Shown: in pieces, positions 11,201 to 20,430 of the stretch
How positions within the stretch are numbered: the first letter of the stretch is position 1
Layout of the letters: every line of letters begins with the position of its first letter
From: Durusdinium trenchii
Lineage: Eukaryota; Sar; Dinophyceae; Suessiales; Symbiodiniaceae
Direction of reading: 5' to 3'
Assembly: GCA_963970005.1 (NCBI GenBank)
Contig: CAXAMN010003113.1
Location: 922,635-986,634, forward strand
DNA length: 64,000 nt
Translations under genes and position numbers: made by a program
Notes under the pieces: model-generated
What the model was told of the DNA's origin: nothing
Databases searched by the model: none
What the model saw: only the letters and a program-made list of their open reading frames with translations

Positions 11201-11281
11201 CTGCGCATGATTTTGGAAGAGTGATGACAAATCATCAGTCGAGGTTTCAAACGATCTCATGTCCATGTTGAAGGCACCGCG
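11201..11281 (-). CDS. candidate exon, 27 codons
   Basis: ACAAG|CGC acceptor (the frame is also open upstream as LLTFFDK) and GCGCAG|GA donor, phase 0. Reads RGAFNMDMRSFETSTDDLSS and then LFQNHAQ. The FDKRGAFNMDMRSFE stretch superficially resembles an EF-hand loop, but the acidic ligand pattern is incomplete. Confidence 0.5.
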
Positions 11282-11703
11282 CTTGTCGAAGAACGTGAGC
11301 AGAAAAAAACAACGTCTTTATTGCATCACATCGTGTCTTTTAACTTTCAACGATGAGGCGAAACACACGCACGTGTATAACAATGTATAACATCCCCACA
11401 CAACTGAGCGTTGGACAGCGGCATTCTGATCCTGCTTCAGATATAGAGCCAAAGCAGGCTCAACAAGGCACACAATTCAGCGGCCAAAGCGCTAATTATT
11501 GCTAGGATACTTTGATGCTCAGGGTTGCAAGCCCCCAGCACCAGCTGCAGAAAAGAACTTGGCACCACTATCTATCACCGCCATACATCAGGCCACCTGG
11601 ACAGTAATCAGCAATCCTTGCATTCCCTGCGGTTGGTAAAGGAGTTATTCTCCTACATCCTACATCTGCAGCATTGCTCTCAGAAAACCGGTGCTTTGGG
11701 TTC

Positions 11704-11777
11704 CTCTATCCACTTAATAGCTGGCCCCAATGCAAACCATCGCCGAGCTGAGGGTCCCGCAAGACGAATTGCATCAG
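11704..11777 (-). CDS. candidate exon with two Trp
   Basis: CCAAG|CT acceptor, ATAGAG|GAACCC (GA donor), phase 2 in and 0 out. Reads DAIRLAGPSARRWFALGPAI and then KWIE. Helical with Trp 10 residues apart. Overlapped by a 232-codon plus-strand open frame (11525-12223) judged to be fortuitous. Confidence 0.5.
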
Positions 11778-12013
11778 CTTGGTCAATCGTGTGCACACAT
11801 GTGCAAAAATCTATATATAAACCAGTCCAAAAGCTACCTTCCCGGATGCACAAAAAGCAACCTTCAGCTTGGTTGAAACACCTTCCCTTCACATCGGCTT
11901 GGTTGAAACCTGTCCAAAAACCGACTGTCGCGGTGCCCCCCTTCAAGCCATGCGAAGCCGTGAAATGTTTCTCATGCTATGACCAATGGAGCAAAGTTGT
12001 CAACCCAGTCAAC

Positions 12014-12067
12014 CTGTCCCGCTCGACGCGCCTGCAAGTCCTTGAGGTCTTTCTCCAAGGCTGCCAC
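12014..12067 (-). CDS. coiled-coil exon, 18 codons
   Basis: ACACAG|GTGGC acceptor and GGACAG|GTTGAC donor. In phase 0 it reads VAALEKDLKDLQARRAGQ, a clear heptad-like coiled coil. The upstream neighbour, if it ends at GAAG|GC, would impose another phase, so one of the two borders is misplaced or an exon is missing. Confidence 0.55.
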
Positions 12068-12096
12068 CTGTGTTCAGTGTCCGTTAGCAGTAAGGC

Positions 12097-12219
12097 CTTC
12101 CACAGTAGCACGGATGGTTTTCAATACGGCCGGTGGAAGCTGCCCAACCACGCCACCATTCTGCAATTGCGTGTCACGGTCTCCACCTTCAACTTGGATG
12201 TTGAGAGGCAAATTGTGTC
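12097..12219 (-). CDS. candidate exon, 40 codons
   Basis: TTTAG|GA acceptor, GGAAG|GC donor, phase 2 in and 1 out. Reads HNLPLNIQVEGGDRDTQLQN, then GGVVGQLPPAVLKTIRATVE. Composition is strongly protein-like (Gly/Val/Gln, balanced charge). It lies 29 bp upstream of the coiled-coil exon at 12014-12067, so with these borders the intron would be very short; an alternative end at GTG|GA keeps phase 0. Confidence 0.5.
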
Positions 12220-12363
12220 CTAAACGACATATATATTCCTTGCAGGTCAAAGGAGTGTTTAACCTCCGTTTGATTAGTGCAAAAAAAAACTGGTTGGGCA
12301 GTTGGGCAGTGAATCAATGACAACAATACAAGGAAATCCCATGTGGGTGCACAAATTGCCGAC

Positions 12364-12441
12364 TGTGAGCCATGGCCGTTCTTCCATACGTGGCAGTTCT
12401 TCGGGTCTTAGACTTCCTGGTCCCGCCTTGGACTTTTCATC
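12364..12441 (-). CDS. candidate exon, 26 codons
   Basis: GGCCTCAG|GAT acceptor and ACA|GTCGG donor, phase 0 on both sides: DEKSKAGPGSLRPEELPRME and then ERPWLT. The frame stays open to about 12300 (VGNLCTHMGFPCIVV), so the end is uncertain. Function unknown. Confidence 0.45.
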
Positions 12442-12593
12442 CTGAGGCCATCCAGCAAACAAGCGAAACAACCCATTCGTCTCAATTCTCAATGGTTTGG
12501 AGTGTGTTGTTATATACTGCAATTGATAGCCTCCACCTCTAGCTATTAATGTTACAAGTTCTTTGGCATTCTAGTATTGCCTGGGATGGTGAC

Positions 12594-12693
12594 CGAGCTC
12601 AAGCAATGTCGAAACATTACGGCAAGCGAGACAAAGCGTGCACAGTGACAATTCCATGTGGACACCGTCCTCCAACTCCTTCTTTTTGGATTC
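12594..12693 (-). CDS. candidate exon, 33 codons
   Basis: GTCCAAG|GAA acceptor and CTCG|GTCACC donor, phase 0 in and 1 out. Reads ESKKKELEDGVHMELSLCTL and then CLACRNVSTLLEL. Lysine-rich start, cysteine-rich hydrophobic end. An inner GAG|GA donor after ESKKKELE is also possible, given how common GA donors are here. Confidence 0.5.
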
Positions 12694-13073
12694 CTTGGAC
12701 AGCAAGAAAGCTTCTGTTCACATCCTATTCTTTGGCACCCAAGCATTTGAGGCAATGACTAACATGGGAGCATTCCAAGGATCAGGACTACAAACGTATT
12801 GCATCACCTGAACAAAACCGCAACAAAAAATCAAACCGCTCGTGGTCTTAGTTTGGTCCTTAGGACCCTAGTGATTTGCTGAACCTCAGGTATGGTTTCC
12901 AAGCCTGCTGATCAATTTGGATATTGCCAAATCAGACCTTGACACACCCTGATGCATTTGGATCTTGACACTCTAATCTAATCGCAATTTCAGACATTTA
13001 GAGTGTTGGGCAAGGCCTCGCATCTAAAAACTAGTAAAAACTGCACATGGACCCTTCATTCAACTCTTCGCAG

Positions 13074-13148
13074 GTGAACGCGCCCAAGTCACGCGCCGTC
13101 GTCAATCAAATAGATTTGTTGGAAGAATTGCGAGTGACTGATTTGTAG
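13074..13148 (+). CDS. plus-strand C-terminal exon candidate
   Basis: A pyrimidine-rich acceptor (CTTCATTCAACTCTTCGCAG) is followed by VNAPKSRAVVNQIDLLEELR, VTDL and a TAG stop, phase 0. Acceptor and peptide are both good and the minus strand of the same stretch has stops. It is one of the few plus-strand candidates and points toward the minus-strand C-terminal exon at 13274-13417. If both are real, the two genes converge here. Confidence 0.4.
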   Translation: MNAPKSRAVVNQIDLLEELRVTDL

Positions 13149-13273
13149 GTACTAGATGGTACTAGTATACCTATATATGAATCCAAACACGTGCTATGAA
13201 TCCAATTCTATCCCAATGATTGGCCTCCGTGTCTGACGAAAAAACATGCGAACGGATTGTTTTTGGGTATACC

Positions 13274-13417
13274 TCAAACATCACGAACGGCCAGGCCTCC
13301 CTTTGTCTTCGACCGACCCTCTTTCACTCTGGCGACCGACTCTCTGGTCTCGACCGGCGGATTCGACGACCGCCCAGGGACGGCCATCTGTCGCACGGTG
13401 GCATGGGCTTTGGGGGC
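13274..13417 (-). CDS. C-terminal exon candidate, basic tail
   Basis: Acceptor TCCGGCCAG|GCC, phase 0, then 47 codons and a TGA at 13274-13276. Reads APKAHATVRQMAVPGRSSNP, PVETRESVARVKEGRSKTKG, GLAVRDV. Basic and Ser/Pro-rich, typical of a disordered C-terminus. A GAG|GTATAC donor overlaps the stop; a minor alternative is that the exon is spliced in another frame, but the other frames look worse. The upstream exon at 13857-13955 ends in phase 0, so the two join in frame. Confidence 0.5.
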   Translation of the reverse strand, partial: APKAHATVRQMAVPGRSSNPPVETRESVARVKEGRSKTKGGLAVRDV

Positions 13418-13623
13418 CTGGCCGGAGAGTGCCAACGGTTGAGCCCCGGTTGACATCAAGGACAACACGGTGAATTGAAGAAAGCAAACGACCTGGATGA
13501 TAAAGAAATTAACTTTCCAACTTCGGACACATTCAACAGAGATTCGCAATGCAGTCTTTTCAAGGGCCCCCCGGATGTCAACTCTAGTCACGAAATATCG
13601 AACTTAGACATGCAAAACACTTA

Positions 13624-13649
13624 CATATATATATATATATATATATATT
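13624..13649. repeat. AT microsatellite
   Basis: A (TA)n run of about 13 units. Similar runs lie at 22127-22139, 33481-33513, 43466-43502, 58697-58733, 62214-62229 and 63663-63677, often next to a TACAGTATA motif. Confidence 0.8.
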
Positions 13650-13856
13650 GTCTAACGACACACAGGGAGCAAGTTGTTGTTGAGAGAGCATTTTTTACAT
13701 AGCAAACTTTAGCTCTCGACCAGGTTGGACATGACTCTCTGAGATTCAAGTGACAAATCCTAGATGCTCACTGGCCACCAAGCAAAGTAAAACAAGACAA
13801 ACTCCGACCCTGAGGAAATCATGCCTTCCAAAGCAGCGTCACATGGGTGAGTGAAC

Positions 13857-13955
13857 CTGATCCCCAACAGCCTCATCACCCTCCTCGTGGCTGGTCTCCG
13901 CGAGAAGGGGCGACATGCGCCAGGCATGGAAAATGAGCAGGCAAACCGATTCCAC
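13857..13955 (-). CDS. candidate exon, 33 codons, Trp helix plus acidic tail
   Basis: GCACCACAG|GTG acceptor and GATCAG|GTTCAC donor, phase 0 on both sides. Reads VESVCLLIFHAWRMSPLLAE and then TSHEEGDEAVGDQ. The LLIFHAWRMSPLLAE part is one of the clearest Trp-helix motifs in the window. Joins in frame to the C-terminal exon at 13274-13417. Confidence 0.6.
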
Positions 13956-14325
13956 CTGTGGTGCCGCCGAAAGGGAGGCGACCGCGAAAAGACATAAATC
14001 CAGAGTCATGGATCATGCATGTATGGGCTGGATCCATGCTCGTCTTCATCGATCTTCATTCATCTTCATCCATACCTACATGGTGTGAATAATGAGAACA
14101 TCGACATGAACTTAGACCTAGCTTTCTTGAGCAAACACGGACCTGCCAGAACTGGTGTGATCTCAAGGGATGTCCGTCTGACAGGGTGGAGTTTCATTCA
14201 GCGGAACTGTTTCTGCCGTTGGTTTACTGGAGACATCATCCACCGAATTGGTAGGAACAAGAAGCTACGAACGGAGCAAAGGGCATCGCTACGAACGGAG
14301 CGATCGGACGCTACGAACGGGGCTC

Positions 14326-14404
14326 CTGGCCGCAAGAAGCTATTAGAACGAAATCTCCGAAACATCGACGCCTGGGTCTCTGCCAACTTCTGAACTGCCA
14401 CGGC
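14326..14404 (-). CDS. candidate exon, 26 codons
   Basis: CGGCTTCAG|GCC acceptor and GGCCAG|GA donor, phase 0 in and 1 out. Reads AVAVQKLAETQASMFRRFRS and then NSFLRP. Helical, basic end. Its downstream flank (14250-14325) contains three near-copies of GCTACGAACGGAGC. Phase fits the upstream exon at 14879-14957. Confidence 0.55.
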
Positions 14405-14878
14405 CTGAAGCCGCGCCTGGGGCGAAGCATGAAATGGGATGAATCATGCAGCGAAGCCCGGTTGTGTGGGGGTCACTAACAGATCTCTCTCTCTCTCTCT
14501 TTCTCTCTGCGTGTGTGCATACATATACCAGCCAAAATTGTGACAAACCGGGCTCCTTCAGACTTGACTCCAGGAAGCAGGACACTTCACCACCAAGAAA
14601 AAAGACCACCAAAGGTTGACCGCAGCATCTGGGGAGCCGCGAGTTCGACGTAGTTTAGAGCTCGGAGGCTGCCATGTGCAGTCAAACTCAACTGATCCAA
14701 CAATGTCTTCCCAGCATCCCAGACTGTCTATAAGCCAAGATAGGGCAATCATATCATATGCAAAGAAACATGTTTACGGTAGGAGCTCACATGTCGATTT
14801 GCCTAGCCTCCCCAGACTCATGCCCAGCATGTGAAGAAACAACGCTGTTGATTCCCAAGTCCAGGGTTCAACGTGTAC

Positions 14879-14957
14879 CGCTCTGATCTTCAATAGGAGG
14901 AGTGTTCCGCGCCAAGTGGCCAACTTCGGAACGTAGCTCACCACGGCTCGGCTTGGC
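14879..14957 (-). CDS. candidate exon, Trp helix
   Basis: TTTGCTAG|G acceptor, AGAGCG|GTACAC donor, phase 1 in and 0 out. Reads PSRAVVSYVPKLATWRGTLL and then LLKIRA. Phase matches both neighbours: the exon at 15291-15334 ends in phase 2 and the one at 14326-14404 starts in phase 0. This is one of the better-supported short chains outside the array. Confidence 0.6.
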
Positions 14958-15290
14958 CTAGCAAACATGCACCTGAAACATCCTACCGCAAGCCCTCTTG
15001 ATTGCTGATCCTGTGGACCATGTTGAAACCATTGGCATTCCGAAGAGTTGTGACAACAGGTGTATACGTTTCATATCGTTTCATAAGATTCAAAGCCATT
15101 CAAAGCCCGTCTCTCTCCCCAGGATGCATGTGACGCATAAGATGCAACATCTCAGGGGGGGACGAAAGTGACACAAGTCGCAGCAAAATGGACGAGGTGG
15201 ACTTCCTTCATACCGTCCGAAGACCGTAATTAATGAGGAACATGCAAAGCCGCGCAACTGTAATGCATAGCTGGGGCTGACTGTCTAGAC

Positions 15291-15334
15291 CTGCAAATCT
15301 GCCACTGCAGCCAAGGGTCTTCAACTTCAATCGC
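15291..15334 (-). CDS. candidate short exon, 14 codons
   Basis: GTTCTGAG|GCG acceptor, TGCAG|GTCTAG donor, phase 0 in and 2 out: AIEVEDPWLQWQIC, with Arg completed across the junction. Two Trp in three residues' distance. Phase agrees with the flanking exons at 15537 and 14879. Confidence 0.55.
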
Positions 15335-15536
15335 CTCAGAACATACTTGAACCAGATTTAACGTGTGCTGAATTACCACGGAATTGCCGCCAACGAATTG
15401 GATGAAACGAATCAGGCATCTGACCTCTCTCCGTTCGCCAACTGGGAATCGCGAAGCCTCCGCGCGTTCGGTGAAGCGTTCTCTCGGTCGTTCGCAAACG
15501 CGCGAAACCCCGCGTCTGCAAGAGGGCGCCCCTTAC

Positions 15537-15630
15537 CGTCAAACCGCACGGTGCTCGTTGTGAACCGCCTCCGAGCGACCAGTAGACAAAGCACAGCAAA
15601 GCAATGAAGTGGGAGATGTCAGTCTCCTTC
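15537..15630 (-). CDS. candidate exon, 31 codons
   Basis: GTACTCAG|G acceptor and TTGACG|GTAAGG donor, phase 1 in and 0 out. Reads KETDISHFIALLCFVYWSLG and then GGSQRAPCGLT. The GC-rich sequence just beyond the donor (15412-15536) is also open in another frame as DGKGRPLADAGFRAFANDRE, so a longer exon without this splice cannot be excluded. Confidence 0.5.
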
Positions 15631-16095
15631 CTGAGTACGAGCTCAACAGCTCGCTGTTCTTCCATACTAGCGGGGCCCAAGAAAAATACCTCATCGTTGT
15701 TCGATTCCTGTATACATGTCGGGGATCCAGGCTTATTCACTAAGTTGCCCTTTGCTCAGCCTCTCAGGTTCCGGGCTCTTTGGCTCATTGTTGGTGCGTT
15801 AAGTAGGGCTATTGTGATCCAAACGTCTCAGGTCTCCTCCTCTCACTTCAGCTAGGCCATGCCGCACCAGCTTGATGCCCAACCCTTTTTGGGCAACCTG
15901 CCCCATAGCCATAGATCTCCCGGTTTTCTACGAAGCCAGTCCGTGGATCGGCCACGCCTCTGCGTGACTCTGGAAGATTTAGAGGAGAACACGTGAAACA
16001 CGCCAGTGTTTTGTCATCCTTTGCCTCAAACAATGCAGCAATTTAAAGGGTCACCATGGGTCAGCATGGTCCCCATGGGTCACCCTGGCCCAAGC

Positions 16096-16194
16096 CCTTT
16101 GGCCACGGCTCTTGTCCACCTTGACGCTCTTCTGCTCCACCTCATGGCTTCGTTGCACTTGTTTCTTCCAGGCGGTCACCAACGGCCGCAAATC
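16096..16194 (-). CDS. candidate exon, Trp helix and basic coil
   Basis: GCTGAG|GAT acceptor and AAAGG|GC donor, phase 0. Reads DLRPLVTAWKKQVQRSHEVE and then QKSVKVDKSRGQR. LVTAWKKQVQRS fits the loose Trp-helix pattern shared by many exons here, followed by a charged helix. The frame is open on both sides (SVVSAAE before, AWARVTHG after), so the ends may shift. Confidence 0.55.
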
Positions 16195-16305
16195 CTCAGC
16201 GGCGCTCACCACGGACCGCCGAGGCCGCGCGATGACAGCTCTGTGCGAAGAGATGACTCGTATCATTGGATGACTCGTTGGAATGGTCATGGTCACAAAC
16301 CTCAC

Positions 16306-16361
16306 CATGAAACACCATGAAAGACTTGCAAAATAGCCTTCCACTTCTCCAGCTTCCACCT
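16306..16361 (-). CDS. candidate exon, frame unresolved
   Basis: CTACAAAG|AGG acceptor and CATG|GTGAGG donor. Phase 2 gives VEAGEVEGYFASLSWCFM; phase 0 gives RWKLEKWKAILQVFHGVS, which looks more like the Trp-helix exons. The gap to the next exon upstream (ending at 16383) is only 21 nt, too short for an ordinary intron, so one of the two is mis-bounded. Confidence 0.35.
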
Positions 16362-16382
16362 CTTTGTAGGTCCCTTACAGAC

Positions 16383-16517
16383 CTGTGATGAACTTGTGCC
16401 GTGTTACGTCCTCGGGGCGGAAGAACTTGGTCCATGTCTTTTGGAAGTAGGAGCGCCGTGCCACGTTGTGCCAGCCCAGTATCGCCACACTCGTCCTGGA
16501 CGAAGCGACGAATAGGT
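16383..16517 (-). CDS. candidate exon, 44 codons, several Trp
   Basis: CCCCCAG|AC acceptor (or an inner CGTCCAG|G at 16495) and ATCACAG|GTCTG donor, phase 2 in and 1 out. Reads LFVASSRTSVAILGWHNVAR, then RSYFQKTWTKFFRPEDVTRH and KFIT. Very protein-like and clearly not low complexity. GWHNVARRSYFQKTWTKFF has the Trp spacing of Sfi1-type repeats, though this is only a resemblance. Confidence 0.6.
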
Positions 16518-17094
16518 CTGGGGGACAAACAAGCGATTACATTGCAGCCTGCACCAACCCTGGCCCTAGTGGCCCAAACGAACCAAAACAATTGGAAAGT
16601 TATGGAGAATAGTAAGATAAAAAAAATATATATATATACAGTAAGTTATATAATTTGAATTGGAGTGGGCCTCCTGGAGGTGTTTGCCCAATGCAGTGAA
16701 ACGGAACGAGTGACAAAAACAAACATCTGTGGGCACCTGCGGGCTATGATCCAATGATTCTAGCAAGTCAATCTCCAGTGTGGTGCCGTGGCGATGCCGC
16801 TCAGCGAAAGCGGATCCTCAAGAATTGCATGTCCTACGCCTAAGTAATGTAGACTGTTAATCAAAGCCCCCCCACGTGAACAGAGGTTGTTCAATCGAAT
16901 GGAGCCTCTTATGATCAAGAGTCCAATGTTCGTTCATGTTCGCTCGCCACTGCCGCCACCACAAGGTCCCCGCAAAAAACCGGCGAACTGGTCCAATTCA
17001 AGGGTTCCGGTCCATTCTCCCCCTCTTCAGGGGCGGTGTTCTCCAAGTCACAGAGCAAAATCCCAAGCAGAGATGCAGGAGGCCATGGTGTAAC

Positions 17095-17271
17095 CTCAGC
17101 AGTTCCCGACTCTCGAGTCCCAACGGAGCGAGGAACACCTGCGACGGAGTCCAGTCAGGAACACCTGCTGGAAGTTTGGAACCTAAAGCCTTTAGCTGCC
17201 AGTGCACGAGGCCATACACAAAAATCCCTTTTGCAACTTTTTCCAGCACGACCCGGTCAAGATTAAAATGG
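17095..17271 (-). CDS. candidate exon, 58 codons
   Basis: TATATAG|C acceptor and CTGAG|GTTAC donor, phase 1 in and 2 out. Reads HFNLDRVVLEKVAKGIFVYG, then LVHWQLKALGSKLPAGVPDW, TPSQVFLAPLGLESRELL. Contains a 26-bp segment (17139-17164) bounded by 11-bp direct repeats GCAGGTGTTCC; it could be read as a tiny intron, but the frame is open through it. Confidence 0.55.
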
Positions 17272-17341
17272 CTATATATTGGATGGGATACAAGTGGCAG
17301 GGGAGGTTCATGAAGGTTCTATGGGGTTCTATATTGAGCAC

Positions 17342-17416
17342 CCTTTGGGTCGCGCTGTGTTTTGTTGGTAGTTGTCGCCGGCTGTCGCACAGGCCCCATC
17401 CCCTCAGTCTCCCAAT
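17342..17416 (-). CDS. candidate exon, 25 codons
   Basis: TGCATCAG|ATT acceptor and CAAAGG|GTGCTC donor, phase 0 on both sides: IGRLRGWGLCDSRRQLPTKH and then SATQR. Basic, one Trp. Beyond it (17420-18020) both strands carry long chance-like frames, one with a CNKC...C pattern that I do not accept as a zinc finger. Confidence 0.45.
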
Positions 17417-18157
17417 CTGATGCAGCAAGGTTGAATAAAGCGACGAGTCGGAGCGTGTGGTGATGTCCAACCCCTTGACGAGTCCTTCACCTGAAGGAAA
17501 ACACATAGGATTAAAAGTAACAAAAGTATGGCCGCACTCCCAACAAAGCCTCAAAATGGGCAAAGGAGCGGCACCGGAATTTGTAGTATTTTGTAGTTGC
17601 ATGCTCATAAAGAAACCGGCATTTGTTGCATTTGATCTCTGGGGTGAACCAAAATGGACCTCCGGGGCCCCCTGGCTGGGCCACTGTGCCATGCCAAGAG
17701 ACGTGAGTTGGGCACCAACAGCTCAGGTTCCAGCTTACCATCACTGCAGAGCCCTCAGTGGAGGGCTGATGGGAGGTTGTTGTGGCCCTCCAACTGCGGT
17801 AGTGTGGGTTTTCGGATACGTTAAAAAACAAAATCATCCCATCATCTGGAAAAATCTAGAATCAGTTTTGCGCCCGGGCATCCGTAACGTAGACGTTGCC
17901 CTAAAACATAAGTCTTATATAAGTGTATATGCTTCAACAGGCGAGGGCTTCTTTGCAATCCATGTTCCTAGCTTCCTTTCCCTGCCTTGCACCTGTCGAG
18001 CACGTCCCTCTCACTAACTAGTGAATGACGGGAAACCTGTCTGCCCAAAGGGCCCCCCCCCAAGTCATCATTCTTTGGAGATCCCCATTGAGAGCTTTCT
18101 TCAGCTATCATGCACTTGCTGCACCTTGCAATGGCTTTTCCTCAAATTACAGGAAAC

Positions 18158-18253
18158 CATGTGGGAGGTCATCAGCCAAGAGGCGACGCCAAGCCAAAAG
18201 AATTGATTGCAGCAAAATGTTGGGAGACCCGTCGTGCGCGTAGTGCGTCAGGG
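18158..18253 (-). CDS. candidate exon, Trp helix
   Basis: TGAAAG|CC acceptor and CACATG|GTTTCC donor, phase 2 in and 1 out. Reads LTHYAHDGSPNILLQSILLA and then WRRLLADDLPH. ILLQSILLAWRRLLADDL is a strong amphipathic helix with a central Trp and resembles centrin-binding Sfi1 motifs in spacing of hydrophobics. Family membership unproven. Confidence 0.6.
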
Positions 18254-18568
18254 CTTTCAGCATCTGCGCCAAGATTATTTTTGCAATGTTCCACTACAAA
18301 CCCCGGTCATCATGGTCCCGTTCTAGCAAGCAAATATGACCGTACAATGTACAATTGTAAATTTATTAAACTTGCACAGCCAAACATAGCCACAAATTAT
18401 CAAACAACTCCAACAATATCCAACAATAAACATGTTTAGTTCCGTGCTGGTTACACTGACTATATCATTACAGTCCTGTACGCTGCCCCTAGCCAACGAC
18501 CTTAATTCCTCCTAACTGAACAGGGGTACTCTCAGTGTTGCACATCCACCTTTCGTCAAGGCCCCTGC

Positions 18569-18624
18569 CTGCAGTGAGGCGCCCGTCTTTTTCAACTGGT
18601 TCTCGATGGTCTTGGCTTTTTCAC
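18569..18624 (-). CDS. coiled-coil exon
   Basis: GTTGGAG|GT acceptor and CTGCAG|GC donor, phase 2 in and 0 out: EKAKTIENQLKKTGASLQ. Charged helix ending in CAG|GC like the K-slot exons of the array. The frame is open upstream as GVLDVEVGG. Phase fits the upstream exon at 19017-19133. Confidence 0.55.
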
Positions 18625-18764
18625 CTCCAACTTCGACATCCAACACCCCGAGAACGCGGGGCCAAGTTCGTCCTGACCCCAAAACTGTAGGTGCGAGGCT
18701 CCTAGGATTTGCGCATATGGGTATATGTGGGTTGACCAGTTTCGGACCACAAGAAAAATTTTTT

Positions 18765-18793
18765 AATGATACGGCGACCACCGAGATCTACAC
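18765..18793 (+). other. embedded Illumina P5 adapter sequence (artefact)
   Basis: 29 bases beginning AATGATACGGCGACCACCGA match the Illumina P5 flow-cell adapter exactly (known sequence). It lies inside otherwise ordinary sequence, preceded by a run of T, so this spot is either a chimeric join or a read end assembled into the contig. Any open frame through it (NDTATTEIYT) is spurious. Confidence 0.95.
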
Positions 18794-19016
18794 CTGTCTT
18801 GGTGGCATCAGCATCTGCTGAAATAGGCCAAGGATCACACAGACTTGCGTCTGACCTCTGGATATGAAAATTGGGATTTTTGAGCCCATGCCCCCAAGCT
18901 TGGTGATTCTCAGCGATTGGTGATTCGTCACCATGCCGATATACCCCGATCACATCCCCAGATCCGGCGACACCGAAATGGCTGCAGATGGATGGTCGAA
19001 CAGCTTCAGGGCGAAC

Positions 19017-19133
19017 CTTCCATAAGGCTCAGCCAATGTTTGAAGACGAAAAGCTTCATCACGGAATGGTTTTCCTCAGGTGTGCCAGCACTAGGTTGGG
19101 TTGCTTGGAGGTGGATGTCCAACATCATGAGAT
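19017..19133 (-). CDS. candidate exon, 38 codons
   Basis: GCAGTAG|AT acceptor and GGAAG|GTTCGC donor, phase 2 in and 1 out. Reads LMMLDIHLQATQPSAGTPEE, then NHSVMKLFVFKHWLSLME. FVFKHWLSLME is again a Trp-helix motif. A different frame across the donor (PYGRFALKLFDHPSAAIS) is also open, but it lacks an equally good donor. Confidence 0.55.
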
Positions 19134-19803
19134 CTACTGCATCTTATTTCTCCGCACGCATTCCTTTAGATCCGGTGATGCACAAATAAACTAAAACTCC
19201 CAATTCCTGTGTCACCTGGCTGCATATGGCAACACGTTGCATGTCAAATATGTCAGTGGGCGTTTAAACTTTCATGGCGTCTGGATGCCATGTTCTAAGT
19301 CAAATGGAATTCTGTTCACATGACAGATCTGAGTGAAAACCCTGGATCGGCTCCTAGGGGACTCAACCGAACACCCAATGTGATTCAGAATTGGCAGCAA
19401 AAACTATGTGTGCTGTAGATTTTCCCTACCAATTCTGAATATCTTGACCACTTTGCTGGAACCAGAATGATGCGAAACCGTTGTGCGCTCCGCTGGTCTG
19501 CTTCTCTCTGGATACTGGCCTGCCTCATTTAACCAGTCGAAAGGTGCCATTCTGCCAGGTGACGTCATGTGATGTCTAAGCTTTGCGTCTGGCTAGTCAC
19601 TGTGGCAGAGTCCAAGTATGTTTTCACTGGTGTTTTCACCATTACCCATATCCCCTTCTCTTCCTACCACACAAAGCCAAACCCTCCGAAACATAAACTG
19701 TTCCCAAACAATTGTCGATTCACCTGATGGTTTTCCAAGTTCCAGGTGAATGAACAATCACTGGTTTCCTACTTGGCTTTCTCCGGACTGTTTGAGCAAT
19801 TTC

Positions 19804-19870
19804 CTTGAGCATTCTGTAGAGGTTTCCGTCTGAGTTCACAATCGTAATTTGACCAAGTGCACTGCAGCAC
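19804..19870 (-). CDS. candidate exon, 22 codons
   Basis: AGCACACAG|GTG acceptor, CTCAAG|GA donor, phase 0 in and 1 out: VLQCTWSNYDCELRRKPLQN and then AQ. The upstream sequence in the same frame (ASMRILAAKRLSTQ) is also helical, so the acceptor could be an internal CAG. Function unknown. Confidence 0.4.
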
Positions 19871-20340
19871 CTGTGTGCTGAGTCTTTTTGCTGCAAGAAT
19901 TCTCATGGAGGCAACTTGCACAATAGAAGTTAAGTGAGGTATTGGACACTTATGGAGTTGGTGCATAGCATTTTCCTGAACAAGTATTGCAATTGAGCAA
20001 GCTTCCCCGCAAAAGCACCAGCACACCAACCCGACTTCTCAAAACTTGTGCTGGTAAGTTTGACTGCTTGAAGCAATGAAGAAGCCAAAGTCGCTCACAA
20101 AAGTGTAGGCACATCCTGGAACAGGACAAACCCCGAGTACCTGAAACTAAAAAAACGCCATGTTGGAAACCCAAAAAAAGGTGCTTGTATCAACTTATAA
20201 TTTGCCGCCCTTTCAAGCCGCTACTGAACTACCAACATGGTCGACTTTAGGTGATTTGTTTTTGAACTAGGTTCCCAACCAACCATAACTGTCCACCTCT
20301 GTCCACCCTATCTGTCCACCGTCACGCGCCGCGTTTACAC

Positions 20341-20430
20341 CAGCATCTTTCCTTCCCCTAATGGCACGGACTCACGCAAACGCACTTTCCATTGAGGCCG
20401 CGCAAAACCGCATGGCACAACGACATCATC
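20341..20430 (-). CDS. candidate exon, 30 codons
   Basis: TTTCGAAG|GAT acceptor, ATGCTG|GTGTAA donor, phase 0 on both sides. Reads DDVVVPCGFARPQWKVRLRE and then SVPLGEGKML. GC-rich island in AT-rich surroundings. Function unknown. Confidence 0.5.

Noticed and set aside
11201..11302. EF-hand calcium loop in FDKRGAFNMDMRSFE
   Set aside because: Only some positions carry oxygen ligands and the central Gly is misplaced. Kept only as an unassigned exon.
11525..12223. 232-codon open frame on the plus strand, the longest outside the satellite
   Set aside because: It overlaps several minus-strand exons with splice signals, its translation is low in helix or domain character, and one or two frames of this length are expected by chance in 64 kb.
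17420..18020. Cysteine pairs (CNKC...CRC, and CWECGH in another frame) suggesting a zinc finger
   Set aside because: The pairs fall in different overlapping frames, spacing does not fit a family I know, and no exon borders support either frame.
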